A stretch of DNA of 64,000 nucleotides. Source: Burkholderiales bacterium C2 (lineage in GTDB: Bacteria; Pseudomonadota; Gammaproteobacteria; Burkholderiales; Burkholderiaceae_C). The notes under the pieces are model-generated. The model saw only the letters and a list, made by a program, of their open reading frames with translations, did no database searches and was not told the origin of the DNA. This document shows, piece by piece, positions 9,436 to 18,800 of the stretch; the stretch's first letter is position 1, and each line of letters starts with the position of its first letter. Location of the stretch: positions 186,001-250,000 of the forward strand of contig SCOI01000007.1 in the NCBI GenBank assembly GCA_005503085.1. The letters run 5' to 3'. The position numbers were made by a program, and so were the translations under genes.

Positions 9436-9488
9436 GGGCGTCTCGGTAGTCTTTGTCCGGTCACCATTGTGTCCGGATTGCAAATTCC

Positions 9489-9508
9489 CTGCCGCCCCGG
9501 GGCGGCAG
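9489..9508. repeat. Perfect 20-bp palindrome in the folE-rsmB divergent spacer
   Basis: CTGCCGCCCCGGGGCGGCAG is a perfect inverted repeat lying between the two divergent starts. It could be a dimeric regulator operator or a short hairpin in the rsmB leader. No T-run follows on either strand, so it is not a typical terminator. In very GC-rich DNA such palindromes can also arise by chance. Confidence 0.4.
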
Positions 9509-9531
9509 CGGGCTGCCCCTACACTGGGCGC

Positions 9532-10881
9532 GTGTCCTCTTCTTCCGCTTCCACCTCCCTGGCCCCGCCGCTGCAGCGCCTGCTGTTGCAGACGGCCGAC
9601 GCCGTGCAGGCCGTGCGCGAGGGTCAGTCCTTGACCGCCGTGCTGGCGCGCTGCCCCCAGGAGCTGCGCCCTGGCACCCAGGCCCTGAGCTTTCATGTGC
9701 TGCGTCTGCTGGGCGCCGCCCAGGCGGCGCGCGCCCAGCTGGCCCCGAAGACGCCGCCGCCCAAGGTCGACAGCCTGCTGACCGTCGCGCTGGCCCTGCT
9801 GTGGCCCGCGGCCGCGCCGCCCTATGCCGATCACACGGTGGTGGACCAGGCCGTCAGCGCCGCGCGCAAGCGCGCCCCGGCCAGCGCCGGCTTTGTCAAC
9901 GCGGTGCTGCGCCGCTTTCTGCGCGAGCGCGAGGCGGTGGTGCAGGCCGCGCAGCGCGAGCCGCAGGGCGAATTCAACCACCCGCCCTGGTGGATAGAGC
10001 GGCTGCGCCAGGACTGGCCCGAGCACTGGCAGGCCGTGCTCAGAGCGAACAACGAACACCCGCCGATGAGCTTGCGGGTCAATGCCCGGCATGGCGACGC
10101 GACCGCCTATCTGCAAAGGCTGGCCGCTGCCGGCATCGCCGCGCGCGCGCTCGGGGCGCTGGCGCCCCAGGCCGTGGTGCTGGAGCGGGCCGTCCCGGTG
10201 ACGGCGCTGCCGGGCTTTGCCGAGGGCGAGGTCTCGGTGCAGGACGCGGCGGCCCAGCTGGCCGCGCCGCTGGTGGTCCAGGCCTGGCAAGACCTGCCCC
10301 CCCTGCCAGCGGGCGCCCGGGTGCTGGACGCCTGCTCGGCCCCGGGCGGCAAAACCGCCCATCTGCTGGAATTGGCCGATCTGGAGCTGCTGGCCCTGGA
10401 CACCGACCCGCAGCGCCTGGTTCGCGTCCAGGACAACCTGGATCGCCTGCACCAGCGCGCCAGCCTGAAGGCCGCCGACGCGCGTGATACCGCCGCCTGG
10501 TGGGACGGCCTGCCGTTCGACGCCATCCTGCTCGATGCGCCCTGCAGCGCTTCCGGCATCGTGCGGCGCCACCCCGATGTGCGCTGGCTGCGCCGGCCCG
10601 GTGATATCGCCCAACTGGCCGCCATCCAGGCCGAGCTGCTGGAGGCGCTGTGGCCGACCTTGAAACCCGGCGGGCGGCTGGTCTATGCCACCTGTTCGAT
10701 TTTCAAGGCCGAGGGTCAGGACCAGGTCGATGCATTTTTGCAACGCCATAGCGATGCGAGCCCGGTCCCGGTGCAGGGCTTCACGGGGCATCTGCTGCCC
10801 CTGGCCGACAATGGTCCGCAAGCGGGTGCGGGGGTCTCGGTGGTCGATGGCTTCTTCTACGCCTTGCTGATAAAGAACTGA
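9532..10881 (+). CDS. rsmB: 16S rRNA (cytosine-967-C5)-methyltransferase RsmB
   Basis: 449 aa from a GTG start; no ATG precedes the conserved N-terminal helical (NusB-like) RNA-binding domain (residues about 10-150). The SAM-dependent Rossmann domain follows, with DACSAPGGKTAHLLEL for SAM binding, DAPCSASGIVRRHPD carrying the PC motif Cys, and VYATCSIFKAEGQ carrying the nucleophile Cys of m5C enzymes. Methylates C967 in 16S rRNA. Followed 8 bp later by the DUF4390 gene and the NtrY-like gene, an arrangement common in Burkholderiales. Confidence 0.93.
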   Translation: MSSSSASTSLAPPLQRLLLQTADAVQAVREGQSLTAVLARCPQELRPGTQALSFHVLRLLGAAQAARAQLAPKTPPPKVDSLLTVALALLWPAAAPPYADHTVVDQAVSAARKRAPASAGFVNAVLRRFLREREAVVQAAQREPQGEFNHPPWWIERLRQDWPEHWQAVLRANNEHPPMSLRVNARHGDATAYLQRLAAAGIAARALGALAPQAVVLERAVPVTALPGFAEGEVSVQDAAAQLAAPLVVQAWQDLPPLPAGARVLDACSAPGGKTAHLLELADLELLALDTDPQRLVRVQDNLDRLHQRASLKAADARDTAAWWDGLPFDAILLDAPCSASGIVRRHPDVRWLRRPGDIAQLAAIQAELLEALWPTLKPGGRLVYATCSIFKAEGQDQVDAFLQRHSDASPVPVQGFTGHLLPLADNGPQAGAGVSVVDGFFYALLIKN

Positions 10882-10889
10882 TTAGCCCC

Positions 10890-11507
10890 TTGCTCTTGCG
10901 CCTGCCGTTCTCCGTCGCCCCGTTGTCCGCCGCCCTGGCGCGAGCGGTGCTGCTGCGTCTGCTGCTGGCCCTGATGCTGCTGGCCGGGCTGGCGCCGGCC
11001 AGGGCCGACGGGGTGGAACTGGTGCAGCTGAGCACCGAGCGGGCCGAGGACGGCCTGCTGATGAGTTTCAGCACCCGCTTTGAGTTGCCGCGGCCGGTCG
11101 AGGATGCCTTGCTGAAGGGCGTGCCCATCTATTTCACCGCCGAGGCCTCGGTGCTGCGCTCGCGCTGGTACTGGCGCGATGAGCGCGTCTCGCGGGTCTC
11201 GCGCAGCTGGCGCCTGGCCTGGCAGCCGCTGACCCGCCAGTACCGCGTCAGCAACGGCGGCCTGCACCAGAGCTATGTCACCCTGCCCGAAGCCTTGGCC
11301 TCGCTGCGCGGCATTGCCGGCTGGCGGCTGGCCGAGGGCAAGGATCTGGAAGAGGGCAGCCGCTACTACCTGGAGTTCAGCTACCGGCTCGACACCAGCC
11401 AGCTGCCGCGGCCGATGCAGATCGGCCTGGGCTCGCCGCAGGGCTGGGCCCTGAGCGTCGAACGCAGCCTGGCGCTGAACCCCGATCTGACCAGCAACAA
11501 GCCATGA
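10890..11507 (+). CDS. DUF4390 domain protein, secreted
   Basis: Up to 205 aa. N-terminal hydrophobic stretch (LLLALMLLAGLAPARA) ends in a likely signal peptidase site, so the mature ~160 residues should be periplasmic. The body (ELVQLSTERAEDGLLMSF, PIYFTAEASVLRSRWYW) matches the DUF4390 family, unknown function, typically located between rsmB and the ntrY-like kinase gene. The start is uncertain: TTG at 10890 sits 8 bp after rsmB, GTG at 10947 would also leave a complete signal peptide. The stop overlaps the next ATG in ATGA. Confidence 0.8.
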   Translation: MLLRLPFSVAPLSAALARAVLLRLLLALMLLAGLAPARADGVELVQLSTERAEDGLLMSFSTRFELPRPVEDALLKGVPIYFTAEASVLRSRWYWRDERVSRVSRSWRLAWQPLTRQYRVSNGGLHQSYVTLPEALASLRGIAGWRLAEGKDLEEGSRYYLEFSYRLDTSQLPRPMQIGLGSPQGWALSVERSLALNPDLTSNKP

Positions 11508-13768
11508 CCCGCGCCGCGCGTTGGGCCTGGCTGGTCTCGCTGGTGGCCGTGACCGGCGCCAGCGGGGTGCTGGCCTTTTTGCTGTCGATCGGCGGCACCG
11601 CGCAGCGCGGCTTTTTCGAGCGCCACTATGTCTGGCTGTTCTGGCTCAATGCGGCGGTGGCGGCGGTGCTGGTGCTGGTCATCAGCGTGGCGGCGGTGCG
11701 CCTGGTGCTGCGGGTGCGGGCGGCCAAGTTCGGCAGCCGGCTGCTGCTGAAGCTGGCCGGCATCTTTGCGCTGGTGGGCGTGGTGCCGGGGCTGCTGATC
11801 TACACCGTGTCCTACCAGTTTGTGAACCGCAGCATCGAGAGCTGGTTCGATGTGCGGCTGGCCAGCGCGCTGGACGCCGGCCTGAACCTCGGGCGCGGCA
11901 CGCTGGACGGCCTGGTCAACGAGCTGTCGAACAAGACCCGCGACGCCGCCGACCGCCTGACCGACACGCAAAGCCTGCAGCCGCTGGCGCTGGAGCGCAT
12001 CCGCGAGCAGCTCTCGGCCCGCACCGTGGCCCTGGTGGGCAGCGGCGGGCAGATCCTGATGTCGGTGGGCGGCGACACCAGCGCGCTGGCGCCGGAGCGG
12101 CCCGGCGCGGTGCTGCTGCGGCAGGCGCGCGCCGCCGGTGTGATGAGCCAGCTCGAAGGCCTGGAGGACGAGGCCCAGGCGCTGCAGGGCAATGCCTTGC
12201 TGCGCGCGCTGGCCCTGCTGCCCAGCACCGAGATGAGCCTGGGCAGTGCTGACCGCTATCTGATGGTGGTGCAGCGCCTGCCCAGCCAGGTGCTGGCCAA
12301 TGCCTTGGCGGTGCAGACCGCCAACAGCGAGTACCAGCAGCGCGCGCTGGAGCGCGACGGCCTGCGCCGCATGTATCTGGGCACCCTGACCCTGGTGCTG
12401 ATACTGGCTGTGTTCGCGGCCCTGCTGCTGGCCGTGACCCTGGGCAATCAGCTGGCCCGGCCGCTGCTGCTGCTGGCCGACGGCATGCGACAGGTCGCGC
12501 ATGGCGATCTGTCGGCCAAGCCGGTGCTGTCCTCGCGCGACGAGCTGGGCGGCCTGACCCGCTCCTTTGCCGACATGACCGACCAGCTGGCCGACGCCCG
12601 CGCGCTGGTCGAGCGCAGCGTGGCCGACCTGGAGAGCGCGCGCACCAATCTGCAGACGATTCTGGACAATCTGACCGCCGGCGTGATCGTGTTCGACGCC
12701 CAGCAGCAGATCGACACCGTCAACCCCGGCGCCACCCGCATCCTGCGCCTGCCGCTGTCGGCCTATCGCGGCCGGCGGCTCGAAGAGGTGCCGCAGCTGG
12801 AGGCTTTTGCCCAGTCGGTCTGGCAGCGCTTCGAGCAGCTCAGCGACGCGCCCGAGGCCGGCGAGCGCGGCCATTGGCAGGACGCCTTCGAGCTGCAACT
12901 GCAGTCCGGCCAGGACACGCTGACCCTGCTGGTGCGTGGCGCGCAGCTGCCGCTGGACGGCCGGCTGATGGTGTTCGATGACATCTCCGAGGTGGTCTCC
13001 GCCCAGCGCTCGGCCGCCTGGAGCGAGGTCGCGCGGCGCCTGGCCCACGAGATCAAGAACCCGCTGACGCCGATCCAGCTCTCGGCCGAGCGCCTGCAGC
13101 ACAAGCTCGAAGCCAAACTCGAAGGGGCCGACCAGGCCATGCTGGTGCGCTCGGTCGCCACCATCGTCAACCAGGTGCAGGCGATGAAGCAGCTGGTCAA
13201 CGAGTTTCGCGACTATGCCCGCCTGCCCTCGGCCAAGCTCAGCGCGCTGGACCTGAATGCTCTGGTGTCCGAGGTGCTGATGCTGTATGCCCCGGCCCAG
13301 GAGGCCGGCCGGCTGCAGGCCGAGCTGGCCAGCGAGCCGCCGCTGATCGAGGGCGACGCGACCCAGCTGCGCCAGGTCATCCACAATCTGGTGCAGAACG
13401 CGCTGGACGCCGTCAGCGACAAGCCCGACGGCCATGTGCTGGTGCGCACGCAGAAGGCCTTCAACGAGGCCGGCGAGCTGCGCGCGCTGCGCCTGCAAGT
13501 GACCGACAACGGCCCCGGCTTTGCCGAGAAGGTGCTCAAGCGCGCTTTCGAGCCTTATGTCACGACCAAGACCAAGGGCACCGGCCTGGGCCTGGCCGTG
13601 GTGAAGAAAATCGCCGACGAGCACGGCGCGCGCATCCGCCTGGCCAACCTTCATTTGCAGGGCGACCAGGCTCAGGCGCTGATCGGCGCTCAAGTTTCGT
13701 TATCATTTTCAAAACTCGCGACTGCACCCAGCCCGGCCGAACCCGGCGATGCGCACAGGGCCGCGTGA
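11504..13768 (+). CDS. NtrY-like membrane sensor histidine kinase
   Basis: 754 aa. Four hydrophobic helices in the N-terminal ~330 residues surround an extracytoplasmic segment, followed by HAMP (about 325-380), PAS (about 385-490), HisKA with phosphoacceptor H515 in LAHEIKNPLTP, and an ATPase domain (NLVQNALDAV, DNGPGFAEK, TKGTGLGLAVV). This is the NtrY layout, linked in alpha- and betaproteobacteria to nitrogen and redox responses. It overlaps the DUF4390 gene by 4 bp and is followed 13 bp later by its probable partner regulator. Confidence 0.9.
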   Translation: MTRAARWAWLVSLVAVTGASGVLAFLLSIGGTAQRGFFERHYVWLFWLNAAVAAVLVLVISVAAVRLVLRVRAAKFGSRLLLKLAGIFALVGVVPGLLIYTVSYQFVNRSIESWFDVRLASALDAGLNLGRGTLDGLVNELSNKTRDAADRLTDTQSLQPLALERIREQLSARTVALVGSGGQILMSVGGDTSALAPERPGAVLLRQARAAGVMSQLEGLEDEAQALQGNALLRALALLPSTEMSLGSADRYLMVVQRLPSQVLANALAVQTANSEYQQRALERDGLRRMYLGTLTLVLILAVFAALLLAVTLGNQLARPLLLLADGMRQVAHGDLSAKPVLSSRDELGGLTRSFADMTDQLADARALVERSVADLESARTNLQTILDNLTAGVIVFDAQQQIDTVNPGATRILRLPLSAYRGRRLEEVPQLEAFAQSVWQRFEQLSDAPEAGERGHWQDAFELQLQSGQDTLTLLVRGAQLPLDGRLMVFDDISEVVSAQRSAAWSEVARRLAHEIKNPLTPIQLSAERLQHKLEAKLEGADQAMLVRSVATIVNQVQAMKQLVNEFRDYARLPSAKLSALDLNALVSEVLMLYAPAQEAGRLQAELASEPPLIEGDATQLRQVIHNLVQNALDAVSDKPDGHVLVRTQKAFNEAGELRALRLQVTDNGPGFAEKVLKRAFEPYVTTKTKGTGLGLAVVKKIADEHGARIRLANLHLQGDQAQALIGAQVSLSFSKLATAPSPAEPGDAHRAA

Positions 13769-13781
13769 ACAGTAGGCATAC

Positions 13782-14483
13782 ATGGCAACCATTCTTGTAG
13801 TTGACGACGAACTGGGCATACGAGCCCTGCTGTCCGAAATCCTGACCGATGAAGGTCACACGATCGAGCTCGCCGAGAACGCCGCGCAGGCCCGCGCCGT
13901 GCGCGAACGGATGCGGCCCGATCTGGTGCTGCTGGACATCTGGATGCCCGATGTCGACGGCATCACCCTGCTCAAGGAGTGGGGCAGTGCCGGACAGCTG
14001 TCGATGCCGGTGATCATGATGAGCGGCCACGGCACGATAGACACGGCGGTCGAAGCCACCAAGGTCGGCGCGATCGCCTTCCTCGAAAAACCCATCACCT
14101 TGCAGAAGCTGCTGCGCGCCGTCGAGCAGGCCCTGGTCAAGACCGCGCCGCGCGCCGCGCCGGTGGTCGGCGTGCCCAGCAGCTATGCCCGCAGCGAGCT
14201 GCTGAGCCCGAGCGTCCACACGGCACCCACTCTCAGCGCCCCGCCGCTGGCCAGCCTGCCGAGCAGCGGCCTGGCCTCCGAGCAGGTGTTCGAGCTGGAC
14301 CGCCCGCTGCGCGAGGCCCGCGACGCCTTCGAGAAAAGCTATTTCGAGTTCCATCTCGCCAAGGAAAGCGGCTCGATGACCCGCGTCGCCGAGAAGACCG
14401 GCCTGGAGCGCACCCACCTCTACCGCAAGCTCAAGCAGCTCGGTGTGGATCTGACGCGCAACAAGCGCGGTGGCGGCCTGTAA
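13782..14483 (+). CDS. NtrX-like response regulator without the sigma54-activating domain
   Basis: 233 aa. A receiver domain (residues 3-120; phosphoacceptor D52 in LLDIWMPD, acidic D8/D9, conserved K103) is joined by a Ser/Pro/Ala-rich linker (about 130-175) to a C-terminal Fis-type helix-turn-helix (SMTRVAEKTGLERTHLYRKL, near 205-225). A canonical NtrX would carry a ~240-residue AAA+ sigma54-interaction domain between these parts; here it is absent, so it must act as a plain DNA-binding regulator. Probable partner of the kinase immediately upstream; likely one transcript with it. Confidence 0.9.
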   Translation: MATILVVDDELGIRALLSEILTDEGHTIELAENAAQARAVRERMRPDLVLLDIWMPDVDGITLLKEWGSAGQLSMPVIMMSGHGTIDTAVEATKVGAIAFLEKPITLQKLLRAVEQALVKTAPRAAPVVGVPSSYARSELLSPSVHTAPTLSAPPLASLPSSGLASEQVFELDRPLREARDAFEKSYFEFHLAKESGSMTRVAEKTGLERTHLYRKLKQLGVDLTRNKRGGGL

Positions 14484-14498
14484 TTTCTATGCTATAGT
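14471..14498 (+). promoter_or_regulatory. Possible sigma70 promoter for the tRNA cluster
   Basis: TATAGT at 14493-14498 makes a good -10 element, followed by a GC-rich discriminator (CGCGGTC) of the kind seen at stringently controlled tRNA promoters. The -35 region (TGGCGG, 16-bp spacer) is poor and lies in the end of the upstream regulator gene. First tRNA base is 55 bp downstream. Confidence 0.45.
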
Positions 14499-14552
14499 CG
14501 CGGTCTTCGCTGATTCGGCATACCTGTCGATGAAGCGAGAAACAAGACAGAT

Positions 14553-14628
14553 GGCCTGGTAGCTCAGTTGGTAGAGCAGCGGATTGAAAATCCGCGTGTC
14601 GGTGGTTCGATTCCGCCCCAGGCCACCA
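14553..14628 (+). tRNA. tRNA-Phe (anticodon GAA)
   Basis: 76 nt including an encoded CCA. The acceptor stem GGCCTGG pairs with CCAGGCC, the anticodon stem GCGGA/TCCGC closes the loop TTGAAAA with GAA at 14586-14588, and the T arm is GGTGG TTCGATT CCGCC. First member of a three-tRNA cluster. Confidence 0.97.
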
Positions 14629-14653
14629 AGACATCGTGCAAGAGCACAGCAAG

Positions 14654-14686
14654 AGCCCATCCCCAGCGATGGGCTTTTGTTTGTTT
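14654..14686 (+). terminator. Rho-independent terminator after tRNA-Phe
   Basis: AGCCCATC / GATGGGCT forms an 8-bp stem around a 6-nt loop, followed by TTTGTTTGTTT. It would end tRNA-Phe transcripts, implying that some or all tRNA-Gly/tRNA-Thr transcription is readthrough or comes from another start. Confidence 0.75.
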
Positions 14687-14718
14687 GGCGCCTGTTCCGG
14701 CGCGTCGGACATCGCACT

Positions 14719-14794
14719 GCGGGATTAGCTCAGTTGGTAGAGCGATACCTTGCCAAGGTATAGGTCGAGAGTTCGAGTCTCTTATCCCGCTCCA
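14719..14794 (+). tRNA. tRNA-Gly (anticodon GCC)
   Basis: 76 nt with encoded CCA. Acceptor GCGGGAT pairs with ATCCCGC; the anticodon stem ATACC/GGTAT closes TTGCCAA, giving anticodon GCC; T loop TTCGAGT. Five bases separate it from tRNA-Thr. Confidence 0.97.
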
Positions 14795-14799
14795 GATTT

Positions 14800-14874
<75 letters not shown>

Positions 14875-14984
14875 GGACCTCGGCGGCCTTGCTGCACGGT
14901 TGGCGATGTGGTCCCTTGGTCCGCCCATGGATCGTCGGCCCGAGCAAATTCTCGTGGGCTTTCTTTCTGAGCAGGGAACCGCCG

Positions 14985-15389
14985 ATGGATACCGAGACCA
15001 GCGCCATGCGCGCATCGCAGGCCGAGTTGCAGAGCCGGCTGATCGCCGCTCTGTGCACCCGCACGCTGAATCAGTTTGCCGCAGAGTCCCGGCTGGACGG
15101 CGAAAGCCTCAGGGATGCGGTCGAGCGCTATGAGATCGACTATGCCTGGCAGGTGTTGAGCTCGGCGCGCCTGCGCGACGACACCGTGGCCCGGGTGGCG
15201 GACCGGCTCCAGCGGCCGCTGAGCGAGCCGCTGCAGACCTGGATTGCCGATGTCCTCAGCGCGGCCGCTGCGGCTCAGCCGCCCGAGCTGCTGATGAGCT
15301 TTGACAACGATGTGCCGGAGCAGCTGGCCGCGCTGCTGTGCGCCGGCCTCCATCCCGAGCCCGACCCGGCAGCCGCTGCGCTGGTTTGA
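14985..15389 (+). CDS. Hypothetical helical protein, 134 aa
   Basis: No recognised family. The predicted protein is alpha-helical, acidic and Ala-rich (RASQAELQSRLIAALCTRTL ... ELLMSFDNDVPEQLAALL), without signal peptide or membrane segment, so probably cytosolic. Start ATG 14985 follows a weak GGGAACC site. Codon use matches the chromosome (G/C in third positions), which supports a real gene. It lies between the tRNA cluster and the TPR protein gene on the same strand. Confidence 0.6.
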   Translation: MDTETSAMRASQAELQSRLIAALCTRTLNQFAAESRLDGESLRDAVERYEIDYAWQVLSSARLRDDTVARVADRLQRPLSEPLQTWIADVLSAAAAAQPPELLMSFDNDVPEQLAALLCAGLHPEPDPAAAALV

Positions 15390-15462
15390 GCGCTCGGCGC
15401 GCCGCCGTCCAGGCCCGTCCTTGCATAATCCGGCCCGAACAATGCCTGGGAGGGCCTGCTTG

Positions 15463-15843
15463 ATGAGTGACCCCGACAAACTCGACCGGCTCGCCGCGTC
15501 GCACGGTGCGCCGCCGCCCGATACGCTGCGTGCCCGCCTCGAAGCCTTGCTGGCGCGTGGCCGCGACGATGCGCTGCTGCGCTTCGGTCTTGGCAAGGCC
15601 TGCCTCGATGAGGGCGATGCGGCGGCGGCGGCCGAGCACCTGCAGAAGGCGACCGAGCACAAGCCGGACTACACGGCCGCCTGGAAACTGCTGGGCAAGG
15701 CCCTGCTGGCGCAAGGGCGGGCGCAGGAGGCCGGGTCGGCCTGGCAACAGGGTCTGGCCCTGGCGCAGCGCCAGGGCGATCACCAGGCCGGGCGCGAGAT
15801 GGGCGTCTTTCTCAAACGCCTGTCAGCGCCGCCGCCCGGCTGA
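15463..15843 (+). CDS. TPR-repeat protein, 126 aa
   Basis: Small soluble protein made of about two and a half tetratricopeptide repeats: ALLRFGLGKACLDEGDAAAA, then HLQKATEHKPDYTAAWKLLG and ALLAQGRAQEAGSAWQQGLA show the W/LG/Y/A/P spacing of TPR helices. TPRs bind peptides and proteins; the partner is unknown. ATG 15463 has a purine-rich GGGAGGG upstream. Convergent with the hybrid kinase gene, 15 bp apart. Confidence 0.8.
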   Translation: MSDPDKLDRLAASHGAPPPDTLRARLEALLARGRDDALLRFGLGKACLDEGDAAAAAEHLQKATEHKPDYTAAWKLLGKALLAQGRAQEAGSAWQQGLALAQRQGDHQAGREMGVFLKRLSAPPPG

Positions 15844-15858
15844 AGCATCGCGTGCCGC

Positions 15859-18800
15859 TCAGCTGCGGTGCTGGTCGTTGTCCTTGTGGCCGATCAGGCG
15901 CACCAGGGTCGCACGCAGCCGTGGCGCGTCGATCGGCTTGGTCAGGAAGTCGTTCATGCCGGCCGCCAGGGCCTCGTCGCGCTCCGAGATCAGGGCCGCG
16001 GCGGTCAGTGCGACGATGGGCAGCTCGGTGGCCGGGAAGCGCCGCCGCACCTGGCGCGTCGCCTCGTGGCCGCTCATCACCGGCATCTGCACATCCATCA
16101 GCACCGCGTCGAAGGGCTTGCCCATGCTGGCCTGGGCGTTGATGGCCTCGACCGCCTGGCTGCCGTCGCTGGCCTGCGAGACCTCCAGCCCCCACTGCTC
16201 CAGCAAGGCCACCGCAATCATCATATTGACCGGGTTGTCCTCCACCATCAGCACGCGCAGGCCCTGCAGGTCCTGGTTGTCGCGCGCCTCACGCAAGGTG
16301 GTGCTGATCGGCGTCGGCGCGCCGGGCAGCGGCAGCTCGGCCCAGAAGGTCGAGCCCTGGCCCGGCGTGCTGTCCACGCCCACCGTGCCGCCCATCAGCT
16401 CGGCCAGCTCGCGGCAGATCGACAGGCCCAGCCCCGTGCCGCCGTAGCGCCGCGTGGTCGATTCGTCGGCCTGGGTGAAGGGCTGGAACAGGCGCTCGTG
16501 CAGGGCCGGCTCGATGCCGGGCCCGGTGTCGGTCACCTCGATGCGCAGCCGCTCCTCGTCCTGCCGGCGCACCCGCACGGCCACCGCGCCGGCCTGCGTG
16601 AACTTCAGGGCGTTGCTCAGATAGTTGCTGAGGATCTGGCGCGTGCGCATCGGGTCGCCGACCACCCAGGCCGGCACATCCTCGTCGACATCGATGCGGA
16701 ACGACAGGCCGCGCGCCTGCGCCAGGGTCAGATAGGCCAGACGCATCGTGCCCAGCATGTCGCGCAGCGCGAAGGGCAGCGACTCCAGCGTCAAGCGGCC
16801 GGCCTCGATCTTGGACAGATCCAGGATGTCGGAGATCAGGCCCGACAGGCTTTCGGCGCTGTCCAGCATCTGGTCCAGATACTGGCGCCGGGTGGCCTCG
16901 TCCAGGTCGGGCTGCTGCACCATGCGCGCCAGGCCCAGCAGGCCGTTCAGCGGGGTGCGGATCTCGTGGCTGGTGTTGGCCAGGAAGGCGCTCTTGGCGC
17001 GGTTGGCGGCCTGGGCCTCGTCCTTGGCCTGGGCCAGTGCGGCCTCGACGCGGCGCTTCTCGGTCACGTCCTCCATGATCCAGATCGTGCCGCCGCGGCT
17101 CGGGTGGTTGGGGTCCACCGCCTTGGCCAGCAGCCGGCACAGAAAGGTCGAGCCGTCGCGGCGGCGCATCGGCCGTTCGATCTCGACCTGCTCGCCAGCG
17201 GCAAGGCGTGAGCCCAGCTCCTCGCCCACCGCCGCATAGGCCTCGACACCGGGCCAGACCACGCTGCCATGCTGGCCCAGCAGGCCACCGGGCGGCCAGC
17301 CGAACATCTCCTCGATCAGCGGATTGACCTGGACGAAATGCTGGTCGCGCGTCAGCGTGATGCCGATCGAGGCGTTCTGCAGGATCGCCGCATGCACGAG
17401 CCGGGTGCGCTCGCTCTCGGTGACATCGCGCGCGTTGACGACCAGATAGGCCTGGCCGTCCATATTGAAGGGCGCGGCCGACAGCACCATCGCGATCGGC
17501 TCGCCCGACTTGGTGATGAAGTTGACCGGCACCTCGCTGACCTTGCCGTGCTGGCGCACGCCATCGATCACGCGGGCGCGTTCCTCGACGTCCTGCCAGA
17601 TGCCGATCTCGTCCGAGGTGCGGCCCAGCACCTCCTCGGCGCTGTAGCCGGAGAGCCGCTCGAAGGTCTTGTTGACCATCGCATAGCGGCCCGAGCTCAT
17701 CTCGGTCAGCGTGATCACATCGGGGCTGGTGGCGACCAGATGCGAGAGCAGACCCTCGCTGCGGCGCAAGGCGTCCTGGGCGCGCGAGGCCTCGGTCTGG
17801 TCGATGAAGAAGGAGAGGGTGGCCGGGCCGCTGGTGGCATCGACCCGCACGCTGGTGGCCTGTACCAGGCGGCGCCGGCGCGACAGGGTGCGCAGCTTGA
17901 ACTCGGCCATCGGCAGCATCGCGCCGACCGCCATCGCCTCGATCTTGGCGGCGCGCTGGCGGGCGCGTTCGTCGTCGCCCGGCTCGTAGTGCGAGAACAG
18001 ATCCTGGCCGATCATGCTGGAGCGCTGGGTGTAGCCGAACATCGCCATCGCCGCCGGGTTGGCGTCCAGCACCCGGCCCCAGCGGTGCAGCACCAGCGGG
18101 CTGGGCGAGCGGCGGAACAGCTCGCGGTAGCGCGTCTCGGTGGCGGCCACGGCCTGCTCGGCCTGCACCTCGTTGGTCACATCGCGGCCCACGCCCCAAT
18201 AGCCGCGAAAGCTCCCCTGGGCGTCGAAGCGCGGCTCGCCGCTGATCGAGACAAAGCGCACCGTGCCGTCCGGCCCGCGCCGGCGCGCGACGACGCCATG
18301 GAAGGCGCGATGCGATTCGAGGTCGGCGCGGTGCGCGTCCAGATCCTCGTCCGACAGGCCCAGATGCTCGACATCCCAGGGCGCCTTGCCCAGGCGTGCC
18401 GCCAGATCCAGGCCGGAGGAGCCGGGCTTGTCCTCGGCCAGATGGGTGAAGCGGAACTCGCGGTCCATCTCCCAGTACCAGTCGGCCGCCATGCTCAGCA
18501 GATGGCGAAAGCGTGCATTGCGCTCGCCGGCAGCCTGGATCGAGCGGCGCAGCATGCGCATGCAGCCCAGGCCGATCACCAGGCCCGACCCCAGCAGTAT
18601 CAGATGGGTGGCCAGGCGGGCGGGCAGGCTGGCAGGCGCGGCCGCGCCCGGACCCCAGCCCTCCAGCTCGGCGAACACCAGGCCGGCCACGGCCAGCAGG
18701 CTGATGCCGAAGATGAAGAGGCCGGCACGCACGCCTTGCAGCGCGGTGGCCAGCACCACCATCAGGCTCATGATGCCCAGCGAGATCGAGGCCAGACCCA

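Noticed and set aside
8710-10821. Long minus-strand frame of ~700 codons running through rsmB
   Set aside because: Only its last 241 codons (folE) are protein-like; the rest is Gln/Arg/His/Gly-rich antisense of rsmB, normal for GC-rich DNA.
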